This document shows, piece by piece, positions 18,436 to 27,754 of a stretch of 36,023 bases of DNA (the first letter of the stretch is position 1; each line of letters begins with the position of its first letter). The stretch comes from an uncultured Muribaculaceae bacterium (GTDB taxonomy: Bacteria > Bacteroidota > Bacteroidia > Bacteroidales > Muribaculaceae): contig CAJTUF010000024.1 in assembly GCA_910579675.1 (NCBI GenBank), forward strand, positions 1 through 36,023, written 5' to 3'. A program made the translations under genes and the position numbers. Under the pieces are notes generated by a model, which saw nothing but the letters and a program-made list of their open reading frames with translations, was not told the origin of the DNA and ran no database searches.

Positions 18436-18455
18436 AAAAAAACAGCCTGCGGCCA
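18436..18455 (-). terminator. Weak intrinsic terminator after the barrel gene
   Basis: On the minus strand a short stem TGGCC-GCA-GGCTG (two of the five pairs G-T wobbles) is followed by seven T residues (18442 down to 18436), just downstream of the barrel gene stop at 18470. Confidence 0.4.
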
Positions 18456-18469
18456 ATCAGAGTTAAGAA

Positions 18470-19795
18470 TCAGAAGAGCATATCAATGCCAATAGCTATC
18501 CCTCCCCGGCGGGCACCGACGTTGGAGCGGTAGTTGAGTCTCCATACATACTCAATCCTACCGATACCCAGAATATTATCAAGTCCTATGCCTGCTTCGG
18601 CATATGGTCGCGACCATGTGAGGCTTTTTTCAGGATAGTATGGAAAAGGTGGGAGAGATGAATCAAGCGACGGATTGTTTGAATCGGAAAGCGATCCGAC
18701 AGCCGCATCAAATGAAGCTGTGGCAGATATGCCAAGAGGCTTGATGGCTGGGATGAGACCAAGAAGATAGCCTCCGTCGTCAAATCGCATATGAAGATCG
18801 ATATATCGGTCGGACGGAAGCTCAAGCGGCCTCAGGAGCGCAAATGATCCGAAGCGACGCAATATATATGGCGATGATGGGAGCGAGGGCATAAAGGGAA
18901 ATGCGCCATGACCCACTGTGACTGCGGCATGGGCCAACACCGAAAATGTCGACGCCGAACTGCCCAGCGGGGTTGATTTCTCGGCACATGCCTCTACAAT
19001 GAGCATATCGGTATGGTCAGCATCAGAAGCCCCTTTGACCCACTGGCCCCGCAAAGCAAGGGTGGGCGCATATGGTTTCAGGTTGATACGTCTTGTGGGG
19101 GTCTGAAACATATCTCCCCCTATGTGCCATAAAAACTGTCCGCTCAAGCGCCAGGCGTCAAGAGTGTGGAGCGGCCCGAAACCAATGAATCGCGTCGGAT
19201 AGTATCGCTCGCGCGATCCTGAGATGCGTATTGCAGTGATCACCGACGGCTCCAGATTGTATTCCAACCGCCCTTCACGACGGTAAAGCATCATCTCGTT
19301 GCGCCGCAACGAAAAGCGGAATCGCGATGCTGACGTGGCACATGAGAGCGACGATGCCCCGAGCGCCTCGGTGTCGTAGGAAAACACACCTTTCAAGGCA
19401 TTGATGGGGTACGAGCCATAATAGCTATCGACCTGACGGAACGACCATTCAGCTTCGGCACCATATTTCCAGCGATGGTCGCCGAAAGCATATGCTCCAT
19501 ATCCACCTATCGAAATATGCCTCGACAGTCCGGCGGTGGTTTTCACTCCCAGACCCAACCGAAATCCCTCAAGGGTGTTATATCCGATAAACGAAGCGAC
19601 GGGGCCAAGTGCCAAACTGCTTCCTGCTGGAATATAACCGGTGGCGCCATCCATCATCCGGCGAGTAGTACGCCCCCACTCGTCTATGAATCGAATTGCT
19701 GGCGACACTGTGTCGACGGCTTGTGCATGTGACGTTACCGGCAAGCCACTAATGGCACAGATTGCCAGTGCCGAAAAAGCTTTTTTTAAATTCAT
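18470..19795 (-). CDS. Outer-membrane beta-barrel protein, DUF5686-like C-terminal region only
   Basis: A 441-residue protein with a clear signal peptide (AFSALAICAISGLPVTSHAQA), alternating aromatic/hydrophobic strands and a C-terminal Phe, as expected for an outer-membrane barrel. The blocks YNTLEGFRLGLGVKTT and GGYGAYAFGDHRWKYG resemble the barrel part of DUF5686 proteins, which are normally about 800 residues with an N-terminal carboxypeptidase-like domain. That N-terminal part is missing here, yet the gene has its own signal peptide and no sign of a recent break, so it appears to be a short family version. The function is unknown. It lies between the two RSH genes, on the strand of the spoT-type gene, 128 bases after that gene's start. 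The DUF5686 link is by remembered motifs and is moderately sure. Confidence 0.65.
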   Translation of the reverse strand: MNLKKAFSALAICAISGLPVTSHAQAVDTVSPAIRFIDEWGRTTRRMMDGATGYIPAGSSLALGPVASFIGYNTLEGFRLGLGVKTTAGLSRHISIGGYGAYAFGDHRWKYGAEAEWSFRQVDSYYGSYPINALKGVFSYDTEALGASSLSCATSASRFRFSLRRNEMMLYRREGRLEYNLEPSVITAIRISGSRERYYPTRFIGFGPLHTLDAWRLSGQFLWHIGGDMFQTPTRRINLKPYAPTLALRGQWVKGASDADHTDMLIVEACAEKSTPLGSSASTFSVLAHAAVTVGHGAFPFMPSLPSSPYILRRFGSFALLRPLELPSDRYIDLHMRFDDGGYLLGLIPAIKPLGISATASFDAAVGSLSDSNNPSLDSSLPPFPYYPEKSLTWSRPYAEAGIGLDNILGIGRIEYVWRLNYRSNVGARRGGIAIGIDMLF

Positions 19796-19851
19796 GACGC
19801 GAAGATATGGATATTTTCACGAGTGATGATGCTCGTTTGGATATAAAGTGA

Positions 19852-19859
19852 TAATTTTG
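19852..19859 (+). promoter_or_regulatory. Bacteroidetes -7 element directly before the relA-type gene
   Basis: TAATTTTG fits TAnnTTTG and ends only 9 bases before the ATG at 19869. The transcript would therefore be nearly leaderless, or the true start is the later Met codon at 19908. Confidence 0.4.
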
Positions 19860-19868
19860 CCGACGAAT

Positions 19869-22085
19869 ATGCGAGAATTTAAAGTATCAAGCACTGCCGT
19901 CAGCTCAATGACGGATCTCTACCGCGATCTGCGGAGACTCACAAGAAATGTGGCACAGGAGAATGATGCCGCCAGACTGCGCCGTATCATCAGCGACAGT
20001 GCCTACGCCATACGCAATTCCCATTCGATACGTTTTGACGGTATCGATCCGGTGATCCACGCCATGTCGACCGCCCGGGCCATTTGCCAGGGAATCAGCC
20101 CCGACCGCAACATGGCTGTTGCCGTGCTCCTCGCCGAGCCTTGCAAATGCGGAGTCCTGACTGTCGAATGCGTTGAGAAGGAATGGGGCGATGACGTGGC
20201 GCGCCTTATCCGTGGCCTTGTTAAGGTGTCGGGGCTTTACGGCCATCATGCTGCCGCTACTGATACCGAAAACTTCCGCCGCTTGCTTCTCACTTTTGCT
20301 GAAGATATACGCGTCATAATCATAATGATTGTGGAACGTCTCATACTTATGCGGGCCATCAACCATCACCCCGACGATGAGGCTGTAAGACTCGTGGCCT
20401 GTGAAGCAGCCTACCTGTATGCACCTCTCGCCCATAGGCTTGGCCTATATGCCATAAAGAGCGAGCTGGAAGATATGTCGCTTAAATATACCAACCGCGA
20501 CATATACACCCGTATTGCCCGCAAGCTCAATGAGACCAAGGCTAAACGCGACGCCTATATCGATGCTTTTATCGCACCGGTAAAAGAGGCTCTTGAGATG
20601 GAGGGGCTAAATTTTGATATCAAGGGACGCACCAAGTCGATCTATTCGATATGGAACAAGATGCAGAAGCAGCACAACGACGTAGAGCATATCTATGATC
20701 TGTTTGCAATCCGTATCATAATCGACACCCCTCCGCGACGTGAGAAACCAGATTGCTGGATGGCCTATTCGGTGGTGACCGATATGTATCAGCCCAACCC
20801 TGCCAGACTAAAGGACTGGCTCAGCATACCAAAAAGCAATGGGTACGAGAGCCTGCATATCACCGTAAAGGGACCCGACAATAAATGGGTCGAGGTGCAG
20901 ATCCGTACCCGCCGGATGGATGAGATAGCCGAAAAGGGCATCGCCGCCCATTGGAAATATAAAGGTATCAAGAGCGAAAACGGTTTTGATTCATGGATGA
21001 ATCATGTACGCGAAATACTTGAGACAGCCGAGAGTGGTCCAACCGAACTCATGAAAAACATGAGCATGGACATGTACTCGAAGGAGGTTTTTGTCTTCAC
21101 CCCCAAAGGCGACCTGTTCAGGCTGCCACAGGGTGCAACTCTGCTTGATTTCGCTTTCAACATACATTCGGCACTTGGATGCACATGTACCGGAGGTAAG
21201 GTCAACGGACGCACACGTAAGCTCAATTACAAGCTCAAAAGTGGCGACACGGTCGAGATCATGACCTCGGCCCAGCAACAACCAAAAACCGACTGGCTTT
21301 CCATAGTTGTCACGACGAAAGCGCGCAACAAAATACGCCAAAGCATCAACGAGCGAGCAAACAGAGCCGCTGATCTCGGCCGCGAACTGCTCCACCGCCG
21401 TCTCAAAAACCGCAAGATAGACATTGAAGAGTCGTGGCTCATGAGAGTTATCAAGAAACTCGGATATAAGGCAGTTACCGACTTCTATGTAGCCTTGGGA
21501 GAAGAGATACTCGACATCAATCGGGTGATTGCTGAATACGATGCCCTTATCAAAGCCACTGAGGAGGAAGCCGAGACCAAATCGGCCGAGACCTTCACCC
21601 TCCAGCCAACCTTACCCGAAGCGGCCTCACAGTCTGACGATGTTCTTGTGATCGGCGACAACATAAAGGGAGTCAACTACCGGCTCGCACGATGCTGCAA
21701 CCCCATTTATGGCGATGCGGTATTTGGATTCATTTCATCCGAAGGGGTTATCAAGATTCATCGCGTCGACTGCCCCAACGCATCTAACATCCGCCAGCGA
21801 TACCCCTATCGCATGATAGCCACCCGCTGGTCGGGCAAGGTTGGGCAGCAATTCGCCGCCACACTAAAAGTAGTGGGCCACGACGATGTGGGCATCGTCA
21901 CCAACATCACTTCGATAATAAACAAAGAAAATGGGTCGACCCTACGCAATATATCCATCGATTCCCACTCCGGACTGTTTGACGGTTATCTTGTCGTGGG
22001 AGTTCCCACCACTGAAGCGCTAAATAATATAATTAAGAAAATCAAGACCATAAAAGGCATAAAAGATGTTCAGCGAAGCAACTAA
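19869..22085 (+). CDS. relA: Long RelA/SpoT homologue with intact ppGpp synthetase and dead hydrolase
   Basis: A 738-residue RSH protein. The hydrolase region is degenerate: the HD motif position reads LLAEPCKCG (about residues 87-95), and the KLADRLHN position reads IVERLILMRA. The synthetase is intact: GRTKSIYSI (253-261), YDLFAIR (276-282 with Asp277), NGYESLH and EVQIRT (Glu342), then GIAAHWKYK. A TGS domain (starting VFVFTPKGDLFRLP), a Cys-rich RLARCCNPIYGD conserved-cysteine region and a C-terminal ACT domain complete the RelA layout. It should make (p)ppGpp on starved ribosomes and not hydrolyse it. The start is the ATG at 19869; a GTG at 19848 lies upstream of the -7 element, and Met at 19908 is an alternative. 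Its last 20 bases overlap the lipoprotein gene. Confidence 0.93.
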   Translation: MREFKVSSTAVSSMTDLYRDLRRLTRNVAQENDAARLRRIISDSAYAIRNSHSIRFDGIDPVIHAMSTARAICQGISPDRNMAVAVLLAEPCKCGVLTVECVEKEWGDDVARLIRGLVKVSGLYGHHAAATDTENFRRLLLTFAEDIRVIIIMIVERLILMRAINHHPDDEAVRLVACEAAYLYAPLAHRLGLYAIKSELEDMSLKYTNRDIYTRIARKLNETKAKRDAYIDAFIAPVKEALEMEGLNFDIKGRTKSIYSIWNKMQKQHNDVEHIYDLFAIRIIIDTPPRREKPDCWMAYSVVTDMYQPNPARLKDWLSIPKSNGYESLHITVKGPDNKWVEVQIRTRRMDEIAEKGIAAHWKYKGIKSENGFDSWMNHVREILETAESGPTELMKNMSMDMYSKEVFVFTPKGDLFRLPQGATLLDFAFNIHSALGCTCTGGKVNGRTRKLNYKLKSGDTVEIMTSAQQQPKTDWLSIVVTTKARNKIRQSINERANRAADLGRELLHRRLKNRKIDIEESWLMRVIKKLGYKAVTDFYVALGEEILDINRVIAEYDALIKATEEEAETKSAETFTLQPTLPEAASQSDDVLVIGDNIKGVNYRLARCCNPIYGDAVFGFISSEGVIKIHRVDCPNASNIRQRYPYRMIATRWSGKVGQQFAATLKVVGHDDVGIVTNITSIINKENGSTLRNISIDSHSGLFDGYLVVGVPTTEALNNIIKKIKTIKGIKDVQRSN

Positions 22086-22908
22086 AACAATACTTATCTC
22101 GGCTATAGCCGGGGGTATGATCCTCACATCCTGCTCCGGCGACAAAAAGGCGGCAGAAAGCCTCCATAATCAGGCTATCGCAGCCATCGAAGCCTCAGAT
22201 CCGGCAGGCGCACTACTGCTCCTCGATTCGCTCGACCACACTTATCCTGCCGAGGTCGACATCCGGAGAGCGGCAATGCCGCTCCGCCCCAAGGCTATCG
22301 AACTTCAGACCCTTCGCGATCTGGAAGAGACCGACAGCCTGCTGGCCCAGACCCAGGTGGTGATCGAGAGCATGGACAATCTGGTGAAATTCAAAAAAGG
22401 CCCCGAGGGCCTTGACGGCTATTTTGTTGCAGCATCCATGCCCGATGGTGTGCCATCGCAGGCCGAGGGTATTTATCCCCGCATGAGCCCCGAGGGCGCT
22501 TTCTACATTATATCTTCGGCACGCAAAGGCACTCTCTCCATTGCTCTGGAAGTGTCGGCCCCCGGATGCGGAAGCGTACGCACTCCCGATGTGCCAAACG
22601 ACGGAGAGCGCAACGACCGAACACTCGGTGCGGAACTCATCACATTCTTCCCTGCCGAGAGCGACTCGATCGGCAACTTTGCGTTTGTCAACTCCGACAA
22701 AGAAATCACGCTCACCTTTGTCGGCGAACGTGGCAAACGGTCGACCAAACTGAAGCCTGAACAAGTCAGTGCCATGGCCCAGCTATATGCAGCCTCGCAG
22801 GTTTATACCCGTGCCAGAATGCTCGCTCTGCGGAAAAACAAGCTTGAACAACAACTGATGCTTGCCCGTAGCCAGCAGGCACGCACCACTCCGGATTCTA
22901 AAGATTGA
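22066..22908 (+). CDS. Lipoprotein of unknown function, coupled to relA
   Basis: A 280-residue protein with a lipoprotein signal: a hydrophobic stretch ending LTSC, with Cys23 as the lipidation site and CSGDKK after it. The following region is helical and rich in Ala/Glu (LHNQAIAAIEASDPAGALLL, TPR-like but too short to assign). The middle is beta-rich, and the C-terminus is a charged helix. No family is recognised. The start overlaps the relA stop by 20 bases in another frame, so translation is probably coupled. The protein should sit in the inner or outer membrane facing the periplasm. The gene ends 80 bases before tamB, which has its own -7 element. Confidence 0.75.
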   Translation: MFSEATKTILISAIAGGMILTSCSGDKKAAESLHNQAIAAIEASDPAGALLLLDSLDHTYPAEVDIRRAAMPLRPKAIELQTLRDLEETDSLLAQTQVVIESMDNLVKFKKGPEGLDGYFVAASMPDGVPSQAEGIYPRMSPEGAFYIISSARKGTLSIALEVSAPGCGSVRTPDVPNDGERNDRTLGAELITFFPAESDSIGNFAFVNSDKEITLTFVGERGKRSTKLKPEQVSAMAQLYAASQVYTRARMLALRKNKLEQQLMLARSQQARTTPDSKD

Positions 22909-22975
22909 CAAAAAACAATATTCACTATCCTGCGGCATTGATCTGACCATGGTGCCGAGATCGGGAAAAAAGCGC

Positions 22976-22983
22976 TATATTTG
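22976..22983 (+). promoter_or_regulatory. Bacteroidetes -7 element at the tamB start
   Basis: TATATTTG fits TAnnTTTG and ends 5 bases before the GTG chosen as the tamB start at 22989, so the transcript would begin at or next to the start codon. No -33 box is found. Confidence 0.4.
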
Positions 22984-22988
22984 CACTC

Positions 22989-25900
22989 GTGTTACGCCGC
23001 ATTTATAAGCTCATACGTCTTGTGATAGTAATGGCGCTGCTACTCGTCGTGGCAGTGCCTGCTGCACTTTATGTGGGGCTTTCGCTTCCTGCCGTGCAGG
23101 ATTATGCGCGCAATGAGGCTGGCCGACGGCTATCCGACTTGCTCGGAGCCGACGTAGAGGTAGGAAATCTGTCGATCACCCCTTTCAATAAAGCCACTCT
23201 GAGAAATGTGTCGGTGACTGACCAAAAAGGCGACACTCTGGTCAAGGCCCGACGCCTCGGGGCCGGATTTGGCCTCACCGATCTGCTTTTTCAGCATCGG
23301 CTCGTGCTCAATTATGTAGAGGCTCTCGGCCTTGACCTCAGATTGAGCCGCGACAGCGCCGGAGCTCCGCTTAATATTGAACCTATTCTGGCCCGTCTGA
23401 ACAAGCCCGGAGGCGATGGCGGTGTACCTGATCTGCGGATCAACACTATAGTTATCCGTCGATCGAAAGTTAGCTATCATGTGCTTTCAGAGTCGCCCGC
23501 TCCATTAGGTCATTTTGACCCATCTCATATTTCGATTGAAGATCTTCGTGCCGACCTACGTCTATATTTTGACAAGGCCCGACGCGAAATCAATGTCGAT
23601 TTGAGGCGATTGGCGGCAAGCGAGACTCATTCGGGCTTCGTTTTGAATGGACTTGCCACGCGACTCTCCTTACATAAAGCGGCTGCTCCCTCGGGCGCTA
23701 TCGAAGTAATCAACCTCGGGGGGCTCGAACTTGCAATGCCATCGTCGCGCATAATGATAGGTCCGTCGGCTTTTTCGGTCAACACTGACACTCCTGCAAG
23801 ACTCAGCATCCTTCAGGGAAGCCACATCTGTTTGACAGATCTCAGCGCATTTGTCGATCCAGCTTTAAAAAGCCATTGGGCGAATCTGTTTGACAGCCGG
23901 ATTAATATAGTGGCCGACGCCGAGGTGTCAAAGCGCATGGTCAATGTACATCGTATGGCCATCGGATGTGCGGATGGTGCCGTAAGAATTGACGCTCCTC
24001 GTGGAATCAGCGTCACCGGAATTGATTCTATTCCCTCAGTCCGTTTTGAACTCCCGGAGGTTAAACTTACTGTCAATCCTTCGGCATCACGACTACTGCC
24101 CCTGCAACTCCACGGCACCGACAGTGTGTCGGCACTCGTGCTGCCGATAGTCGCCACAATCGAAGGTGAAGGCAGTTTGACGGCTGGCCACCTCGGACTG
24201 ACTCTCGACAGCAACCGCGCAGGTGACCTTAATGCCAGCATCGGCTATAAACTCGGGGCCAACCGTACGCTCAACGAGTTGGAGGGATCTGTTGTTGCCG
24301 ATGGTCTCGGCATCGCTGAAATCGCCTCGGTTGTGGAACGGGCGCTTGGTCGCTCCACCTCCTTGCCTGGAAAACTACCTCGACTTCTCACCGCGACAGT
24401 TGAAGGACGCGCCAACTTTGCCAAGGGAGCTAAACTGCCCGATGGATCATTGTCGGCATCGATAGCACGGATCGACCTCAACAAACTCAACGGATCGCCT
24501 ACCACGCTTACCGACGTGATCATAGACTTGTCGAGCGAACGCGGTGTGGTCGATGCTGCTTTTGAAAGCGCCAACGACGGTTTTGCACTAAATGCCGACG
24601 CTACAATCGACCTCAATGACCGGATGGGAGGATTTGAACTCACCCTCGACGATTTTGACCTTCCTTTCAAGGGTGAGAAGAAGCTGTCGCTTACCGCTTT
24701 CGGACAATTGTCTTTATCGAAGGCAGGCGCTCCCCTCCCCGCTACCGGCAATATATCGCTCCACGACATATTGCTCGCCGACCGCAACGACAGAGATTGC
24801 AAGATGAGCATCTCAGATGTGGAGATCGAATCCCGCATTCCCTCTGATGGTCTCGGCTTGCCCGAAGTTAACATCCGCTCTGACATATTCAATGCCACTT
24901 TGAGCGGATCTATCAATCCGGCCACTATCGCTGCCGATCTGAAAGAGCTCGCCGCCAATATCTGGCCATCGGTAGTGGAGAGCCCTCATCATAAGACCGA
25001 TGTCAATGCTCCGGTGAATAGTTTCAACCTTAGCGGACGGCTTCTCTCCACCGCTCCCATCGAAAAGATCATGAAGCTACCGGTAATGGTGAGATATCCC
25101 ATAAGTTTCCAAGCCGGATTCAACGCCGGGCTGTCCACCGCCGAAGTGACGATCGATGCGCCTTATCTATGGCAAGGGAACAAGGAGATTGACTCAACAT
25201 TGGTCCGCATTGATGCCAATGGATCCAATTTCAATATGCTCGCTACGACATCGATGCCCACCAAAAACGGCATGATGCGGCTTGATGTCACCTCTGCCAT
25301 GCAGGCCGCAGCCGAATCCGACAGCTCGCTGCGGACACTCTCGTCGCTGGTGAGTTGGAAAGTCGATGCTAAGCGCGACTTTTCAGGCTCAATAGGATTT
25401 GATCTTTCTGCATGGCGCGATGCGGCCAATCCTCGCGATCTCAACGCTGCGATCGACTTTAAGCCAAGCTCGTTGGTGTTCAACGACACAGTGTGGACTA
25501 TGGAACCGTCGCATATCGGGGTTTCAAAGGGGATCATTGACGTCGATGGATTCAGGGTGGGGCGACCAGGCCAATATGTCGAGATCGATGGCCTTGTCAC
25601 CGCCTCACATGAAGACTCCGTAGAGATAAACCTCGCCAATGTCGATCTCGACTATGTTTTTGAGACCCTTAATATCCCAAACGCCATGTTTGGCGGCGTT
25701 GCTTCCGGTAAATTATATGCCTCCGGCCTTCTTGGTCCTGAAATGGTGGCGTACACTCCCGACCTATTTGTCAAGGGCCTCAAATATAACTTCTCCTTAA
25801 TGGGCGATACTCACATCAAGGCTTCATTCGACCCATCGGCACCGGCAGTAAACATTGATGCGAAAGTAGACCAGCCCAATGGACTGAACTCGTATATCAC

Positions 25901-27623
25901 CGGCTATATCAAGCCTACCTCAGAGGGGTATCTCGACCTTACGTTCCACGCCGACAAGATTGAAGTGGGCTTCATGAAGCCCTTCATGAGCGCATTCGCT
26001 TCAGCCGTCCACGGCTATGCCTCTGGGTCTGCCCATCTGTTTGGCACCTTCCATGATGTCAATATGAGTGGCGACATATATGCTGAAGATCTCTCACTCA
26101 CTCTCGACTTTACCGGCACAACCTATTGGGCCACCGACTCGGTGCATCTCACTCCAGGTTACATCGACCTCAACGGTATCACACTCCGCGACCGCGAAGG
26201 GCACACGGCAAAGCTCGGCGGCTTCCTCCGCCACACAAATTTCCATGAGCCTCGATTCCAGTTCAGGATAACCGATGCCGACGATCTGCTGGTGTATGAT
26301 CTGCCGGAGAGCAGCGACCGTCGGTGGTTTGGCACCATCTATGGCGACGGTTCTGCGACCATCACCGGAGAACCCGGCAAAATTGATATCGGAGTGGACA
26401 TGGCCACAGCTCCGCGATCATCGTTTACATTCATCCTCTCCGACTCAGAGGAAGCATACGACTACAATTTCATAACCTTCCGCAATCGAGGCGAGGGAGT
26501 TGGCTCCGGCATTCTGACCGAAGCGCTTGCTGAGGGGATTCCGGTTGAGGTGGCCGAAATGCGCAAGGCTCTGGCCAAGAAAGCCGATAATGAGAGCGCA
26601 AGCATTTACGACATGTCGATTTCAGTAGCCGTGAGTCCCGACGCTCTCCTTACAGTGGTGATGGATCCTATAGGAGGTGATGCGATAAAAGCACGTGGCA
26701 GCGGCGCACTCACCATGACCTACAACAGTGCATCCGAAGATCTCGGACTCAGAGGCGACTATACCCTCGACAACGGCACCTACAACTTCACATTCCAGGA
26801 TATCATACGCAAAGATTTCAGGATCAATCCGGGAAGCACCATACGATTTATAGGCGACCCCTATGCGGCACAACTCGATATCGAGGCTACCTATCGGCTC
26901 ACGGCCAACCTGTCTGATCTCGACGAATCCTTCCTCGACGATCCCGAGCTTACGCGGACCTCGGTGCCGGTCGATGCCATGATAAATGTCACCGGCGACA
27001 TGCGGGCTCCGGAGATTGCCTACGACCTCGGTTTCCCAACACTCAAGGACGATGTGAAGCGCAAGGTCAACTCAATCGTATCGACCGACGAAATGCGTGC
27101 GCGCCAGATGCTCTATCTGCTTGCCCTCAACCGGTTCTATACCCCTGAATATATGAGCGCGACAAAGGGAAATGAGCTCTTTTCGGTTGCATCATCAACC
27201 ATATCCTCACAGATAAGCAATCTCCTTGGCTCCCTATCTGAAAACTGGACTATTGCTCCAAATCTGCGTTCCGACAGAGGCGACTTCTCTGACGTGGAGT
27301 TTGATCTTGCCCTCTCATCTTCTCTGCTCAACAACCGACTGCTCTTCAACGGCAATTTCGGCTACCGCGACAAAAATCTCAACAACAACAGCTTTATAGG
27401 CGACTTCGATCTTGAGTATCTCCTCAATCGCTCAGGCACTCTCCGCCTCAAAGCCTACAACCGATACAACGACCAGAATTTCTATGTCAAAAATGCGCTG
27501 ACCACTCAGGGAGTAGGCATAGTGTTCCGTCGCGACTTCGACTCTTTCACTTCCTGGCTCAAGGCCCTTCGTAGGAAGAAAAACAAGAAGCAGGACAATC
27601 ATTCCGGAAAGAAGAACGACTGA
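22989..27623 (+). CDS. tamB: TamB-like translocation/assembly protein (DUF490 C-terminal domain)
   Basis: A 1544-residue AsmA/TamB-type protein. It opens with a basic segment and one membrane anchor (LVIVMALLLVVAVPAALYVG), then a long run of short beta strands that would form the hydrophobic groove fold. It ends with a DUF490-like domain in about the last 350 residues (GDYTLDNGTYNFTFQDII, RFIGDPYAAQLDIEATYRL, MLYLLALNRFY) and a Lys-rich tail. Such proteins span the periplasm and carry lipids or help insert outer-membrane proteins. The length is typical for Bacteroidetes. No tamA/BamA-like gene is adjacent. The start is a GTG at 22989 because it keeps the basic N-terminus; the next Met is at residue 15, inside the anchor. 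It starts very close to its -7 element. Confidence 0.88.
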   Translation: MLRRIYKLIRLVIVMALLLVVAVPAALYVGLSLPAVQDYARNEAGRRLSDLLGADVEVGNLSITPFNKATLRNVSVTDQKGDTLVKARRLGAGFGLTDLLFQHRLVLNYVEALGLDLRLSRDSAGAPLNIEPILARLNKPGGDGGVPDLRINTIVIRRSKVSYHVLSESPAPLGHFDPSHISIEDLRADLRLYFDKARREINVDLRRLAASETHSGFVLNGLATRLSLHKAAAPSGAIEVINLGGLELAMPSSRIMIGPSAFSVNTDTPARLSILQGSHICLTDLSAFVDPALKSHWANLFDSRINIVADAEVSKRMVNVHRMAIGCADGAVRIDAPRGISVTGIDSIPSVRFELPEVKLTVNPSASRLLPLQLHGTDSVSALVLPIVATIEGEGSLTAGHLGLTLDSNRAGDLNASIGYKLGANRTLNELEGSVVADGLGIAEIASVVERALGRSTSLPGKLPRLLTATVEGRANFAKGAKLPDGSLSASIARIDLNKLNGSPTTLTDVIIDLSSERGVVDAAFESANDGFALNADATIDLNDRMGGFELTLDDFDLPFKGEKKLSLTAFGQLSLSKAGAPLPATGNISLHDILLADRNDRDCKMSISDVEIESRIPSDGLGLPEVNIRSDIFNATLSGSINPATIAADLKELAANIWPSVVESPHHKTDVNAPVNSFNLSGRLLSTAPIEKIMKLPVMVRYPISFQAGFNAGLSTAEVTIDAPYLWQGNKEIDSTLVRIDANGSNFNMLATTSMPTKNGMMRLDVTSAMQAAAESDSSLRTLSSLVSWKVDAKRDFSGSIGFDLSAWRDAANPRDLNAAIDFKPSSLVFNDTVWTMEPSHIGVSKGIIDVDGFRVGRPGQYVEIDGLVTASHEDSVEINLANVDLDYVFETLNIPNAMFGGVASGKLYASGLLGPEMVAYTPDLFVKGLKYNFSLMGDTHIKASFDPSAPAVNIDAKVDQPNGLNSYITGYIKPTSEGYLDLTFHADKIEVGFMKPFMSAFASAVHGYASGSAHLFGTFHDVNMSGDIYAEDLSLTLDFTGTTYWATDSVHLTPGYIDLNGITLRDREGHTAKLGGFLRHTNFHEPRFQFRITDADDLLVYDLPESSDRRWFGTIYGDGSATITGEPGKIDIGVDMATAPRSSFTFILSDSEEAYDYNFITFRNRGEGVGSGILTEALAEGIPVEVAEMRKALAKKADNESASIYDMSISVAVSPDALLTVVMDPIGGDAIKARGSGALTMTYNSASEDLGLRGDYTLDNGTYNFTFQDIIRKDFRINPGSTIRFIGDPYAAQLDIEATYRLTANLSDLDESFLDDPELTRTSVPVDAMINVTGDMRAPEIAYDLGFPTLKDDVKRKVNSIVSTDEMRARQMLYLLALNRFYTPEYMSATKGNELFSVASSTISSQISNLLGSLSENWTIAPNLRSDRGDFSDVEFDLALSSSLLNNRLLFNGNFGYRDKNLNNNSFIGDFDLEYLLNRSGTLRLKAYNRYNDQNFYVKNALTTQGVGIVFRRDFDSFTSWLKALRRKKNKKQDNHSGKKND

Positions 27624-27708
27624 CTTATCATTGAGCTGACAGGCCCGGCAACTCATTAACTTGCCCCTTCGGCCAAACTTTTGGCACAATATTTGTTTAT
27701 TATGATAT

Positions 27709-27724
27709 AGTCAGTTCACTGACT
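27709..27724. promoter_or_regulatory. Perfect 16-bp palindrome upstream of the DUF3737-MalY pair
   Basis: AGTCAGT-TC-ACTGACT lies 30 bases before the DUF3737 ATG and is preceded by an A/T-rich stretch (27700-27708). A second short palindrome GCCAAA-CT-TTTGGC lies at 27672-27685. No clear TAnnTTTG is seen; AATATTTG at 27688-27695 is one mismatch away. Operator function is inferred from position and symmetry only. Confidence 0.35.
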
Positions 27725-27754
27725 CATTCGCTCACACATTATACACCCAATCTC

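Noticed and set aside
22213..22764. Minus-strand 183-residue frame opposite the lipoprotein gene
   Set aside because: The plus-strand frame has a lipoprotein signal and coupling to relA; the opposite frame has no start context or motif.
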